From the NCBI RefSeq assembly GCF_018130615.1, contig NZ_JAFCKB010000002.1:186001-250000 (forward strand): DNA of 64,000 bases, read 5' to 3'. Below the pieces are notes generated by a model that saw only the letters and a list, made by a program, of their open reading frames with translations, was not told where the DNA came from and searched no databases. Source of the DNA: Bradyrhizobium manausense (GTDB lineage: Bacteria > Pseudomonadota > Alphaproteobacteria > Rhizobiales > Xanthobacteraceae). Below, piece after piece: positions 1 to 9,048 of the stretch. Every line of letters starts with the position of its first letter. Within the stretch, counting starts at the first letter, position 1. The translations under genes were made by a program, and so were the position numbers.

Positions 1-544
1 CGCCGCCGATCGAGGAATCGTCGGCTTCGACCAGCTCGCCGTCGTCCATATTTTCCAGGCATTCGTAGGCGGGCAGCACCGGGCGTTTCTCGGCCGGGCC
101 CATATAGGCGAAGATCAGGCCGTAGCGTTCTTCGACGGGGTACCAGGGCTGGCGCACTTTGTCCTTGAACTGGCCGCCGTCGGGCTCGCAGGGCTGCTCC
201 AGGCAATGGCCTTCAGCGTCGAATTTCCAGCCGTGATAGCAGCAGCGGATGCCGTCTTCCTCGACCTTGCCATAGTAGAGCGTGGTGCCGCGGTGACAGC
301 AGCGGGCGTGCAACAGGCCGGCCCGGCCATGCTTGTCGCGGAACAGCACCAGATCCTCGCCCAGGGCGCGAACCTTCTTCGGTGTGTCGGTGGCGTCGCT
401 GGTGAGCCCGACCGGATGCCAGTAGCGGCGGAGCAACTCGCCCATTGGCGTGCCGCGCGTCACCGAGGTCAGCTCGCTGCGGGTGTGCGCCGGCTTCATC
501 GCATAGGCCGTGCCGAGATCGCGATCCCGCTGGGTGATGGTCAT
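1..544 (-). CDS. Rieske [2Fe-2S] aromatic-ring oxygenase, N-terminal part (cut by window edge)
   Basis: The 181 residues in the window are the N-terminal Rieske domain of a ring-hydroxylating or O-demethylating oxygenase. The cluster ligands are C82-x-H84 and C101-x-x-H104, separated by 16 residues. The preceding RRYWHPVG stretch is typical of the phthalate 4,5-dioxygenase/VanA type of oxygenase component. Such enzymes use a reductase partner to activate O2 on an aromatic or methoxylated substrate; the catalytic iron domain lies outside the window, so the substrate cannot be named. The ATG at 544 has a good GGGAGG ribosome site about 7 bases upstream. The gene diverges from a MarR regulator, and a palindrome between them suggests repression until an aromatic effector is present. 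Confidence 0.88.
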   Translation of the reverse strand, partial: MTITQRDRDLGTAYAMKPAHTRSELTSVTRGTPMGELLRRYWHPVGLTSDATDTPKKVRALGEDLVLFRDKHGRAGLLHARCCHRGTTLYYGKVEEDGIRCCYHGWKFDAEGHCLEQPCEPDGGQFKDKVRQPWYPVEERYGLIFAYMGPAEKRPVLPAYECLENMDDGELVEADDSSIGG

Positions 545-611
545 GCTGATCCTCCCGCTGTCGGCCGTGACGGCCGGGCTTTTGTTGTCTTGCCCTCAGT
601 GAAAAATAATT

Positions 612-628
612 CGATGACAATGTCAACG
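612..628. promoter_or_regulatory. Candidate MarR operator palindrome
   Basis: The 17-bp element has half-sites CGATGACA and TGTCAACG around a central A. The inner 5 bp on each side are a perfect inverted repeat and the outermost two pairs also match. It lies 67 bp upstream of the Rieske oxygenase start and 92 bp upstream of the MarR start, with a TTGACA hexamer overlapping it on the minus strand. Its size and place fit a MarR dimer site. Binding is inferred. Confidence 0.5.
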
Positions 629-720
629 ATCTTCTAAATGCCTCTTAGTCGCATTTGACCGGGACGGCGCAGCCGGGGCGCGGACTTGGCAGGCCCCGGC
701 TTTCTTGGCAGAGGTGGATC

Positions 721-1236
721 ATGAGCCAGACCGAGAGCAGGGGCGGGTCGACGTCGCCCGAAGCGGACGAGAGTGATCCGCCGGCGCCGATCACCGTGAT
801 GCTGTCGTCACGGCTGATGGTGCTGGCCAATTTGCTCAAGCGCGGTGCCATTCTGCGCTACAAGCGTCTCACCGGATTGTCCTCGGTCGAGTTCGGTCTC
901 GTCGCATCGCTCGGCCGCCGGCCGCCGATGAGCGTGGCGCGGCTAGCCGAGGCGGTCGGTCAGGACAAGGGACAGATCAGCCGCGCGCTGGCCAATCTGT
1001 TGTCGCGCAAGCTGATCGCGAAATCGGCAAATCCGAAAGACAGCCGCGAGGTTCTGATCTCGCTGACCGCCGCGGGGCTGGCGGCGCATGATGCGATTGT
1101 CGAAGGCGCGCAGGAGCGCAATCAGCGCCTGCTTGCACATCTGAGCGAAGCCGAGTTCGAAATGTTGTTCCAGCATGTCGATCGCCTCACGGCGATCGCC
1201 GCCGAGATGCTCGAGATCGAGAAGAACACGCGCTGA
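721..1236 (+). CDS. MarR-family transcriptional regulator
   Basis: The 171-aa protein has a winged helix-turn-helix of the MarR/SlyA type. The core (roughly residues 35-140) includes SSVEFGLVASLG, the recognition region AEAVGQDKGQISRALANL and the wing KSANPKDSREVLISLTAAG. MarR dimers usually repress a neighbouring catabolic or efflux gene and release DNA on binding a small phenolic ligand. The start at 721 is chosen because AGAGGTGG lies just upstream; an in-frame TTG at 655 would add 22 unconvincing residues. The divergent Rieske oxygenase gene is the likely target, through the palindrome at 612-628. The first 24 residues are acidic and probably disordered. Confidence 0.9.
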   Translation: MSQTESRGGSTSPEADESDPPAPITVMLSSRLMVLANLLKRGAILRYKRLTGLSSVEFGLVASLGRRPPMSVARLAEAVGQDKGQISRALANLLSRKLIAKSANPKDSREVLISLTAAGLAAHDAIVEGAQERNQRLLAHLSEAEFEMLFQHVDRLTAIAAEMLEIEKNTR

Positions 1237-1269
1237 TCGCCCGGACATCTCCGAGCGCGCTGGAGCGCT

Positions 1270-1305
1270 TCTAAGAGTCTCTCTAAGAGTCCTTCTAAGA
1301 GCCTT
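1270..1305. repeat. Three tandem 12-bp repeats upstream of the siderophore receptor
   Basis: TCTAAGAGTCTC, TCTAAGAGTCCT and TCTAAGAGCCTT follow each other without a gap, about 100 bp before the receptor start and 34 bp after the MarR stop. A 12-bp period places each copy close to one helical turn apart. Each copy contains TCTAA, resembling half of the TTCTAA-type sites described for rhizobial iron regulators such as Irr, but no inverted pair is present. Regulator binding is a guess. Confidence 0.6.
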
Positions 1306-1402
1306 TCAATTAGGGATATCGCGCGCGCTCCCCTAAGCGTCACCCCATCGCATGCCGTCCGGGGACAGGCGGCATGATGCATCGGATGCACATTGGGGTG
1401 GC

Positions 1403-3670
1403 GTGTTGAACAGTCTTGGAATGCTGCGGTCGGCCGTGTTGGCGACCGCGTCCGCTTGGGTCTTGATGCCGCAGGCATCGCTTGCACAATCGCCATCGCA
1501 AGGTGGCGCGCAGAGCCTGCCGCCGGTGAACGTGGCGGCACCTGAACCGCGCCGCCGCGCAGCCGCACCTGTGCGGCGCCGCGCGGAGAGCCAGCTACAG
1601 GCAGCGAACAGCCGCAAACCGCAGCCGCAACGCAATGTCGGCGTCGTCGAGAATCCGCGTGGTCCGGTGCGTGGCTATGTCGCTGGTCGCAGCTCGTCGG
1701 GCACCAAGATCAACACGCCGATCATGGAGACGCCGCAGGCGGTGTCGGTGATCGGCGCCGAGCAGATTCGCGATCAGAAGCCAGCCAAGTTTGACGAGAT
1801 ATTGCGTTATTCGGCTGGCGTCCGCGCTGGAACGTTTGGTGCAGATACGCGTAACGACTGGTTCCTGATCCGTGGCTTCAAATCGGACGATGTCGGCCTC
1901 TTCCTCGACGGCATGCAGCTGTTCTACACGTCCTACGCGAGCTGGAAGCTCCAGCCGTTCAATCTGGAGCGTGTGGACATCCTGCGCGGCCCGTCCGCGG
2001 TGTTGTACGGTGGGTCGAGCCAGGGCGGCATCGTCAATGCGATTTCAAAGATGCCGCCGTCCGAGCCGATCCGCTATGTCGAGACCGGCGTCAACAATTT
2101 CGGCAACGCCTACGTGGCGTTCGATTTCGGCGGGCCGGTGGCGACCTCGACCGAGCAGGGCAAGTTGCTCTACCGCATCGTCGGCCAGGTCCAGAACGGC
2201 GGCACCCAGGTCGACTTCACGCCCGACAACAACTACTTCATCGCGCCGTCCGTCACCTGGAAACCCGACGTGGACACGTCGTTCACGGTTCTCGCGTCGG
2301 CTTCCAAGCAGGATACACGCGGCATCGCCTTCTTGCCTTATGTCGGCACGGTGGTCGACGCGCCCTGGGGCAGGATACCGACCAGCCGTTTCATCGGCGA
2401 TCCCAGCGTCGACAGCTTCAAGCGCCAGCAGGAGATGGTCGGCTATCAGTTCGAGCGCAATCTGTCCGACGACGTCACGTTCCGCCAGAACGCCCGCTTT
2501 GCGCATGTCGACGTGACCTATTCGACGCTGTTTGGGCTTGGCTATGCGACGACGGCGGCTGCCGCCACTCTCGCGCGCGGCAATTTCTTCACCAGCGGCG
2601 TCGCCAATCAGGCCAATCTCGATAATCAGCTCGAATATCGCTTTGCAACCGGTCCACTCCAGCACACCGCGTTGTTCGGCATCGACCTCAAGCACTACAC
2701 GATCGACGACTACCAGGGATTTGGTGCCGCGACGTCGCTCAACCTGCTCAATCCCGTGTATGCGCCGACGGCGACCTTCAGCGGCGCGCCGTATCAGAAT
2801 GCGACGCTGACGCAGAAACAGGCCGGGGTCTATGTGCAGGACCAGATCAAGCTCGATCGATTCACGCTCGTGTTGTCCGGCCGCAACGATTGGGTCAATA
2901 CCTACAACGACAACCACATCGGCTCGAGCCTGGGTCGCGACGACAGCGCATTCTCCGGCCGTGCTGGCCTGATCTACAATTTCGACGTCGGCCTGGCGCC
3001 CTACGTTTCCTACGCGACAAGCTTCAATCCGATCATCGGAACCAATTTCACGCTGACCCCGCCCCAACTTTATCTGCCGGAAACCGCCAAGCAGGCGGAA
3101 GTGGGCGTGAAATATCAGCCGCTCGGCTTCGATGGTCACTTCGGAATCGCGCTGTTCGATCTGAAGCGGGAAAATGTGCTCACGACCAATCCAAGCAATG
3201 CGCTGCTGTCGGTGCAGACCGGCGAAGTGACTTCGCGCGGCATCGAGCTCGAGGCCGTGGCGAACGTCATGCCTGGTCTGAAGGTGATCGCGTCACATAC
3301 CGTCTATGACATCTTCGTCAGCAAGGACCTGAATTCGGCACTGATTGGCAAGGTGCCGACCAATACGCCAAGCCAGCTCACATCGGGCTGGGCCGACTAT
3401 ACCATTCAGTCCGGCCCGTTGACCGGCCTCGGCTTTGGCGGTGGCATTCGCTATGTCGGCAAATCCTACGCCGATAACGTGAACACGTTGGTCGTGCCGT
3501 CTTATGTGTTGGGCGACGCGGCCATTCACTACGAGCGGCAGGGATGGCGATACGCGCTCAACGTCGCCAACATCACGGATAAGATCTACGTGGCAAGCTG
3601 TTCCTCTCCAACGGCCTGCTTCTACGGGGATCGCCGCCGGGTCACGGCCAGCGCGTCCTACAAGTGGTGA
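1403..3670 (+). CDS. TonB-dependent siderophore receptor
   Basis: This is a 755-aa outer-membrane receptor that takes up ferric siderophore using TonB energy. After a signal peptide (MLRSAVLATA... ending ASLAQ) comes a Pro/Arg-rich linker, a plug domain (roughly residues 85-215, with QAVSVIGAEQIRDQ and WFLIRGFKSD) and a 22-strand barrel ending in the aromatic residue W. The architecture matches the FhuE/FpvA-like siderophore receptor family. There is no N-terminal STN signalling domain, so it should not signal to a FecR anti-sigma factor. I prefer the GTG at 1403, with GGGG upstream; ATG at 1421 or 1352 is possible. A PepSY protein follows after 22 bp, a usual iron-uptake partner. The siderophore is unknown. 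Confidence 0.9.
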   Translation: MLNSLGMLRSAVLATASAWVLMPQASLAQSPSQGGAQSLPPVNVAAPEPRRRAAAPVRRRAESQLQAANSRKPQPQRNVGVVENPRGPVRGYVAGRSSSGTKINTPIMETPQAVSVIGAEQIRDQKPAKFDEILRYSAGVRAGTFGADTRNDWFLIRGFKSDDVGLFLDGMQLFYTSYASWKLQPFNLERVDILRGPSAVLYGGSSQGGIVNAISKMPPSEPIRYVETGVNNFGNAYVAFDFGGPVATSTEQGKLLYRIVGQVQNGGTQVDFTPDNNYFIAPSVTWKPDVDTSFTVLASASKQDTRGIAFLPYVGTVVDAPWGRIPTSRFIGDPSVDSFKRQQEMVGYQFERNLSDDVTFRQNARFAHVDVTYSTLFGLGYATTAAAATLARGNFFTSGVANQANLDNQLEYRFATGPLQHTALFGIDLKHYTIDDYQGFGAATSLNLLNPVYAPTATFSGAPYQNATLTQKQAGVYVQDQIKLDRFTLVLSGRNDWVNTYNDNHIGSSLGRDDSAFSGRAGLIYNFDVGLAPYVSYATSFNPIIGTNFTLTPPQLYLPETAKQAEVGVKYQPLGFDGHFGIALFDLKRENVLTTNPSNALLSVQTGEVTSRGIELEAVANVMPGLKVIASHTVYDIFVSKDLNSALIGKVPTNTPSQLTSGWADYTIQSGPLTGLGFGGGIRYVGKSYADNVNTLVVPSYVLGDAAIHYERQGWRYALNVANITDKIYVASCSSPTACFYGDRRRVTASASYKW

Positions 3671-3692
3671 TGGCGGGCAAGGGGAGGGGGCT

Positions 3693-4829
3693 GTGAGGGC
3701 GCGCACGGTCAGGCTCTGGTCCGTGGTCCACACCTGGACCAGCCTGGTCTCGACCTTGTTCCTGCTGTTGCTCTGCCTGACCGGCTTGCCGTTGATCTTC
3801 CATCACGAGATCGATGAGCTCCTGGGCTACGCCCCCCAGCCCGAAGCTCATGCGAGCGCGGCCCGCGCGACGCCCCAAGTCGTCGCCGACGCCGCGCTCG
3901 CCGCGGATCCCGGCAGGGTCCTGCAATATGTTTCCTGGGACAAGGACGAGCCCGGGATCGTGACAGCTTTCACCAACAGCGCCCCTGACGGTGCGGCCGA
4001 CAACGCGACCGTCCGGGCCTTCGACGCCGTTTCCGCCAAGCTGCTCGGGCCGGTCGGCGTCGGGCCGATGCTGATCGTGCTCAAGCTGCACACCGACATG
4101 TTCGCGGGCCAGGCCGGAAAGCTGTTCCTCGGCGCGATGGGGTTGTTGTTTGCGACTGCCATCGTCTCCGGCGTGGTGCTGTACTGGCCGTTCACCCGCC
4201 GCCTGCGCTTTGCCACCATTCGTGACACCGCCTCGCGCCGCGTCCGCTGGCTCGACTGGCACAATCTGATCGGTGTGGTGACGGTGGCCTGGGCGCTGGT
4301 GGTGGGCTTGACCGGCGTCGTCAATACCTGGGCCGAGCTGATGCTGAACCAGTGGAAGGCGACCGAGCTCACCAGCATGGTCGCGCCCTATGCCGGCAAG
4401 CCGTCGCCTGTGCATCTCGCCTCGCTCGACGACGTGGTTGCTCGCGCCAGGCAGGCGGCTCCTGGCATGGACATCGCCTTCGTCGCGTTTCCGGGGACGC
4501 CGTTCACGTCCTCGCATCATTTTGCAGCTTTCATGCGCGGCGACACCGCGCTGACGGCGCGGCTGCTCAAACCGGTGCTGCTCGACGGCGCGACAGGGGA
4601 GGTTGCCGATACCAGGGCGCTGCCGCTCTATCTCCAGGCGCTCCTGATCTCGCAGCCGCTGCATTTCGGCGATTATGGCGGCATGCCGCTCAAGCTGATC
4701 TGGGCGGCGCTCGACGGGCTCACCATCGTCGTGATCGGCAGCGGCCTTTATCTCTGGCTGGCACGGCGGCGGAGGCGGGCGCCGGTCCGCACCGACGCAT
4801 TCGCCAGACGAGCCCCGGTCCCGTCGTGA
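3693..4829 (+). CDS. PepSY-associated transmembrane protein
   Basis: The 378-aa inner-membrane protein has four predicted membrane helices: near residues 10-32 (LVSTLFLLLLCLTGLPLIF), about 145-170 (FLGAMGLLFATAIVSGVVLYW), about 195-215 (LIGVVTVAWALVVGLTGVV) and near the C-terminus (LTIVVIGSGLYLWLA). Histidines in the helices (VHTW, LHTD, WHNL) are typical of the PepSY_TM family, whose members sit beside TonB siderophore receptors and are thought to reduce ferric siderophore or handle iron. A GTG start at 3693 is chosen because AAGGGGAGGGGG precedes it and the codon lies 22 bp after the receptor stop. Co-transcription with the receptor is likely. Confidence 0.87.
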   Translation: MRARTVRLWSVVHTWTSLVSTLFLLLLCLTGLPLIFHHEIDELLGYAPQPEAHASAARATPQVVADAALAADPGRVLQYVSWDKDEPGIVTAFTNSAPDGAADNATVRAFDAVSAKLLGPVGVGPMLIVLKLHTDMFAGQAGKLFLGAMGLLFATAIVSGVVLYWPFTRRLRFATIRDTASRRVRWLDWHNLIGVVTVAWALVVGLTGVVNTWAELMLNQWKATELTSMVAPYAGKPSPVHLASLDDVVARARQAAPGMDIAFVAFPGTPFTSSHHFAAFMRGDTALTARLLKPVLLDGATGEVADTRALPLYLQALLISQPLHFGDYGGMPLKLIWAALDGLTIVVIGSGLYLWLARRRRRAPVRTDAFARRAPVPS

Positions 4830-5059
4830 TGCATGGCTCCTCCGACCGCGCGCGCCTGTGGATACGTGTCTTTGCTGCACCTATCCTGCTCGCGGCCGCG
4901 ACGATGACCGGTCTGCTCGCCGCGTTGCTCTGGGGAACGGCCGGCCAGTATGTCGCCTGGGTGACAGTCGGGGCCCCGGTCGCGGTCGTAGCCCGGGCTT
5001 GGGTGCGGCGCCGCAGCCAAAAAATCGGGCCAATTTCGCCGACGATAAGCGGCAAATAG
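4829..5059 (+). CDS. Small two-helix membrane protein of the iron-uptake operon
   Basis: The 76-aa protein starts at an ATG that overlaps the PepSY gene's stop (TGATG), a sign of translational coupling. It has two hydrophobic segments, around residues 13-35 (FAAPILLAAATMTGLLAALLW) and 40-57 (YVAWVTVGAPVAVVARAW), and a basic tail. Small proteins such as DUF3649 and DUF3325 occupy this place in other TonB/PepSY iron loci, but I cannot assign a family from the sequence alone. Its position argues for a helper role in siderophore or iron handling at the inner membrane. Confidence 0.6.
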   Translation: MHGSSDRARLWIRVFAAPILLAAATMTGLLAALLWGTAGQYVAWVTVGAPVAVVARAWVRRRSQKIGPISPTISGK

Positions 5060-5307
5060 CGCCCGCGGCCTGGGCGCCGCAATCTCAGAGCTGCTGCCCC
5101 GTAAAACCGTGGCCACCCTTGTCGCGTCAGGCGATCTGCTTCATACCAGCCGCGGGGTGATTCCGGGATTTCCACCGGTCTGGAGGCAGCAAAGGGCCTG
5201 AAAAGAGCGTGTCTTGCGCCCATTGGTGCACTGCGCTAAGGCTCAGAATAATTCCAAATCGGACGAATCCGTGGCTGTCCCGAGGCTGCGGGAAAAAGGG
5301 CTCGTCA

Positions 5308-5673
5308 ATGAGCGGCATTCTACAGAACTATCTTCCACTCGTCGTGTTCATAGGGGTAGCTGCGATCATCGGCCTGGTGCTGCTGATTGCGCCCTTCATC
5401 GTGGCGTTCCAGCAGCCCGATCCGGAAAAGCTGTCGGCGTATGAGTGCGGTTTCAACGCCTTCGACGACGCCCGCATGAAATTCGACGTCCGCTTCTACC
5501 TGGTCGCCATCCTCTTCATCATCTTCGACCTCGAGGTGGCGTTCCTGTTTCCCTGGGCGGTGGCGTTCGGCAAGCTCGGCGCGACCGGCTTCTGGTCCAT
5601 GCTGGTGTTCCTTGCCGTGCTGACGGTGGGCTTCGCCTATGAATGGAAGAAAGGGGCACTCGAATGGGATTGA
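5308..5673 (+). CDS. nuoA: NADH-quinone oxidoreductase subunit A
   Basis: NuoA (ND3) is a 121-aa, three-helix membrane subunit of complex I at the junction with the peripheral arm. The conserved loop [12 protein letters not shown] (Cys47) and the helix [14 protein letters not shown] with its buried acidic residues are present. It is the first gene of the nuo operon and overlaps nuoB by 10 bp. The ATG at 5308 gives the standard length; GGGAAAAAGGG lies upstream. The 248-bp gap before the gene holds no coding sequence I can support and no convincing sigma-70 promoter, although the operon promoter should lie there. Confidence 0.97.
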   Translation: MSGILQNYLPLVVFIGVAAIIGLVLLIAPFIVAFQQPDPEKLSAYECGFNAFDDARMKFDVRFYLVAILFIIFDLEVAFLFPWAVAFGKLGATGFWSMLVFLAVLTVGFAYEWKKGALEWD

Positions 5674-6251
5674 ACCCTGCAACGTCCGCCGGTCCGGCCA
5701 TCGCGCCGGCCCCCAAGGGCATCCTGGATCCGTCGACCGGCAAGCCGGTCGGGGCCAATGATCCGTTCTTCCTCGAGGTCAATCACGAACTGTCCGACAA
5801 GGGCTTCTTCGTGGCCGCGACCGACGACCTCATCACCTGGGCCCGTACCGGTTCCTTGATGTGGATGACGTTCGGTCTCGCCTGCTGCGCGGTCGAGATG
5901 ATGCAAGTGTCGATGCCACGCTACGACGTCGAGCGCTTCGGCTTCGCGCCGCGCGCCTCGCCGCGCCAGTCCGACGTGATGATCGTCGCAGGCACGCTGA
6001 CCAACAAGATGGCGCCCGCGCTGCGCAAGGTCTACGACCAGATGCCTGAGCCGCGCTACGTCATCTCCATGGGCTCCTGCGCCAATGGCGGCGGCTACTA
6101 TCACTATTCCTACTCGGTCGTACGCGGTTGCGACCGCATCGTGCCGATCGACATCTACGTGCCGGGCTGCCCGCCCACGGCGGAAGCGCTGCTCTACGGC
6201 GTGCTGCTGCTGCAGAAGAAGATCCGCCGCACCGGCACCATCGAACGCTAA
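5664..6251 (+). CDS. nuoB: NADH-quinone oxidoreductase subunit B
   Basis: NuoB (PSST, 195 aa) carries the terminal [4Fe-4S] cluster N2 that passes electrons to ubiquinone. The ligands are the adjacent cysteines C74 and C75 in [11 protein letters not shown]139 in MGSCANGGG and C169 in [11 protein letters not shown]. The first 30 residues are a Pro/Ala-rich extension common in alphaproteobacteria. The ATG at 5664 lies inside the end of nuoA; a start at 5643 would add seven residues and overlap further. Translation is probably coupled to nuoA. Confidence 0.97.
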   Translation: MGLNPATSAGPAIAPAPKGILDPSTGKPVGANDPFFLEVNHELSDKGFFVAATDDLITWARTGSLMWMTFGLACCAVEMMQVSMPRYDVERFGFAPRASPRQSDVMIVAGTLTNKMAPALRKVYDQMPEPRYVISMGSCANGGGYYHYSYSVVRGCDRIVPIDIYVPGCPPTAEALLYGVLLLQKKIRRTGTIER

Positions 6252-6262
6252 GGTTTTACGTC

Positions 6263-6877
6263 ATGGACGACGCCAAGCTCGACGCCCTGGGGCAGACGAT
6301 CGTGAGCGCGCTTCCGGGCGCTGCCATCGGTCATTCGGTGGCCTTCAACCAACTTACGGTTGATGTCGAAGCCAGCAAGATCGTCGAGGTGGTCAAGTAC
6401 CTCCGCGATGATCCGAACTGCCGTTTCGTCAACTTCACCGACATTACGGCGGCCGACTATCCGTCGCGCGAAAAGCGCTTCGACGTGATCTATCACTTTC
6501 TGTCACCGACCCTGAACGCCCGCATCCGCCTCAAGGCCCAGGCCGATGAGACCACGCAGGTGCCGTCGCTGATCGAGGTGTTCCCCGGCGCCGACTGGTT
6601 CGAGCGCGAGGCCTACGACCTCTACGGCGTGTTCTTCGTCGGCCACCCCGACATGCGCCGCATCCTCACCGATTACGGTTTCGAGGGGCATCCGCTGCGC
6701 AAGGACTTTCCGACCACCGGCTTCCTCGAGGTCCGCTACGACGATCAGGAGAAGCGCGTGGTGTACGAGCCTGTCCGGCTCAACCAGGAATTCCGCAAGT
6801 TCGACTTTTTGTCTCCGTGGGAAGGGGCCGACTATCCGGTCCTTCCGGGTGATGAAAAAGCGGGACCGAAGGCCTGA
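6263..6877 (+). CDS. nuoC: NADH-quinone oxidoreductase subunit C
   Basis: NuoC (30-kDa subunit, 204 aa) is a peripheral-arm scaffold next to NuoD and contributes no cofactor. The family signature is seen in the run from [16 protein letters not shown] through [19 protein letters not shown] (roughly residues 105-150), followed by the [14 protein letters not shown] segment. nuoC and nuoD are separate genes here, unlike the fused nuoCD of enteric bacteria. The start at 6263 is 11 bp after the nuoB stop. Confidence 0.97.
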   Translation: MDDAKLDALGQTIVSALPGAAIGHSVAFNQLTVDVEASKIVEVVKYLRDDPNCRFVNFTDITAADYPSREKRFDVIYHFLSPTLNARIRLKAQADETTQVPSLIEVFPGADWFEREAYDLYGVFFVGHPDMRRILTDYGFEGHPLRKDFPTTGFLEVRYDDQEKRVVYEPVRLNQEFRKFDFLSPWEGADYPVLPGDEKAGPKA

Positions 6878-6879
6878 TC

Positions 6880-8076
6880 ATGAACGAGCAACCCGAACAG
6901 CTTCGCAACTTTACGATCAACTTTGGACCGCAGCATCCCGCGGCGCACGGCGTGCTGCGCCTCGTGCTGGAGCTTGACGGCGAAGTCGTCGCCCGCGTCG
7001 ATCCTCATATCGGCCTGCTTCACCGCGGCACCGAAAAGCTGATCGAGCAGAAGACCTACCTCCAGGCGATCCCGTATTTCGACCGGCTCGACTATGTCGC
7101 GCCGATGAACCAGGAGCACGCCTTCTGCCTCGCCGCCGAGAAGCTGCTCGGCATCGAGGTGCCGCGCCGCGGCCAGCTCATCCGCGTGCTCTATTGCGAG
7201 ATCGGCCGCATTCTCTCTCACCTGCTCAATGTCACCACGCAGGCAATGGACGTCGGCGCGCTGACCCCGCCGCTGTGGGGCTTCGAAGAGCGCGAGAAGC
7301 TGATGGTGTTCTACGAGCGCGCCTCCGGCAGTCGTATGCATGCAGCCTTCTTCCGCGTCGGCGGCGTGCATCAGGACCTGCCGCAGAAGCTGGTCGACGA
7401 CATCGATGCCTGGTGTGATCCGTTCCTGAAAGTCGTGGACGACCTTGACCGGCTGCTCACCGCCAACCGCATCTTCAAGCAGCGCAACGTCGACATCGGC
7501 GTGGTGCCGCTGAAGGAAGCCTGGGAGTGGGGCTTCTCGGGCGTGATGGTGCGCGGTTCGGGCGCCGCCTGGGACCTGCGCAAGTCGCAGCCCTATGAAT
7601 GCTACGCCGAGATGGATTTCGACATTCCGATCGGCAAGAACGGCGACTGCTACGACCGCTATCTGATCCGCATGGAGGAGATGCGTCAGTCCGTCCGCAT
7701 CATGAAGCAGTGCATCCAGAAGCTGAATGCAGCCGACGGGAAGGGGCCTGTCGTCGTCGAAGACAACAAGGTTGCGCCGCCGCGCCGTGGCGAGATGAAG
7801 CGCTCGATGGAAGCGCTGATCCACCACTTCAAGCTCTACACCGAAGGCGTTCACGTGCCGGAAGGCGAAGTCTACGCCGCGGTCGAAGCGCCCAAGGGTG
7901 AGTTCGGCGTCTATCTCATCTCCGACGGCAGCAACAAGCCCTACAAGTGCAAGATCCGCGCGCCGGGCTTTGCCCATCTTCAGGCGATGGACCACATCTG
8001 CCGCGGCCATCTGCTCGCCGACGTCTCGGCCATTCTCGGCTCGCTCGACATCGTGTTCGGAGAGGTCGATCGGTGA
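6880..8076 (+). CDS. nuoD: NADH-quinone oxidoreductase subunit D
   Basis: NuoD (49-kDa subunit, 398 aa) forms the quinone-reaction chamber with NuoB and descends from the large subunit of NiFe hydrogenases. The quinone-site pair is present: His23 in [10 protein letters not shown] and Tyr72 in [10 protein letters not shown]. They are 49 residues apart, as in the Thermus enzyme. The C-terminus ends FGEVDR, as is standard. Two bases separate it from nuoC, and its stop overlaps the start of a methyltransferase gene (TGATG), so that non-nuo gene is translationally tied to nuoD. Confidence 0.97.
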   Translation: MNEQPEQLRNFTINFGPQHPAAHGVLRLVLELDGEVVARVDPHIGLLHRGTEKLIEQKTYLQAIPYFDRLDYVAPMNQEHAFCLAAEKLLGIEVPRRGQLIRVLYCEIGRILSHLLNVTTQAMDVGALTPPLWGFEEREKLMVFYERASGSRMHAAFFRVGGVHQDLPQKLVDDIDAWCDPFLKVVDDLDRLLTANRIFKQRNVDIGVVPLKEAWEWGFSGVMVRGSGAAWDLRKSQPYECYAEMDFDIPIGKNGDCYDRYLIRMEEMRQSVRIMKQCIQKLNAADGKGPVVVEDNKVAPPRRGEMKRSMEALIHHFKLYTEGVHVPEGEVYAAVEAPKGEFGVYLISDGSNKPYKCKIRAPGFAHLQAMDHICRGHLLADVSAILGSLDIVFGEVDR

Positions 8077-9038
8077 TGGCGCAGGCGCCAATCCAGTTTG
8101 ACCGTGCCTCGGGGGCCCTGGAAGGGGCCAACCTGTGGGAGCGGACGGCTGCCTTGGCGCTGGTGACGGGATCGAAGATCTCGTCGCACTTCTCGCATAT
8201 GGGCTACATCGCCTGCGCGAACTTGCTGCGGAAAACGCTGCCCGAGCGCAACATCGCGATCAAGCTCAACCCGGATGCCGTGTTCGAATTCCCGTACGGC
8301 GACGGCTATTGGAGCAAGCTGCTCAACCGCTCCTATTGCTACGAGGACGAGCTGGAGCTGCTGTTCGCCGATAGCATCGACGTCGACTACACGTTGCTCG
8401 ATTGCGGCGCCAATTACGGCTACTGGTCGGTGCTGGTGTCGAGCAAGCCGTTCGGCTCGCACAAGGCGATCGCGATCGAGCCGTCGGGCCAGAACTATCC
8501 GAAGCTCGCCAACAATGCGCGCGTCAACGGTGGCCGCTTCGAGACCATGAAATGCGCGATCGGCGCTGCCCGCGGCACCGCGCGTCTGTCAGGCACCAAG
8601 CATGAGGCCTTCAGCATCGCCGGCGCTCCGTCGGATGGCGGCGAGGAAGTGCCGGTGTTGGCGCTCGACAATCTGATCGACGACGGCAAGGTCGCAGGCA
8701 CCGGCAAATACCTGATCAAGCTCGACGTCGAGGGCGTCGAGATCGAGGCGATCAAGGGCGGCGCCCGGCTGCTGCAGACCGACAGCGTCATCATGTGCGA
8801 GGAGCACGGCAGCGACCGCACGCACGCGGTGTCGCGCTACATCCTTGAACAGACCCCGTTGAAGCTGATCGTGCTCGATCCGCGCACCAACCGGCTGGAG
8901 ACCGTGACCGAGCTGTCGATCCTCGACCGCATCAAGGTCTCGACCCATGTCGGCTACAACGTTTTCGGCACCGCAAGCGCATTCTGGCAGGACAGGATCA
9001 ATGCCCTGAATGCCAAAACCGCGCGCCGTATGCAGTGA
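8076..9038 (+). CDS. FkbM-family SAM-dependent methyltransferase inside the nuo operon
   Basis: The 320-aa protein has the FkbM methyltransferase core. The SAM-binding motif LLDCGANYGYW lies near residues 106-116, followed by AIAIEPSGQNYPKL and the family's C-terminal motif IKLDVEGVEIEAIKGGA near residue 215. FkbM enzymes usually O-methylate sugars or polyketides; no complex I subunit belongs to this family. The gene sits between nuoD and nuoE, its ATG overlaps the nuoD stop, and 10 bp separate it from nuoE, so it must be co-transcribed with complex I. Base composition matches its neighbours. It might modify an unknown target or be a passenger held by operon structure; the sequence does not decide. 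Confidence 0.85.
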   Translation: MAQAPIQFDRASGALEGANLWERTAALALVTGSKISSHFSHMGYIACANLLRKTLPERNIAIKLNPDAVFEFPYGDGYWSKLLNRSYCYEDELELLFADSIDVDYTLLDCGANYGYWSVLVSSKPFGSHKAIAIEPSGQNYPKLANNARVNGGRFETMKCAIGAARGTARLSGTKHEAFSIAGAPSDGGEEVPVLALDNLIDDGKVAGTGKYLIKLDVEGVEIEAIKGGARLLQTDSVIMCEEHGSDRTHAVSRYILEQTPLKLIVLDPRTNRLETVTELSILDRIKVSTHVGYNVFGTASAFWQDRINALNAKTARRMQ

Positions 9039-9048
9039 GAGATAACAC

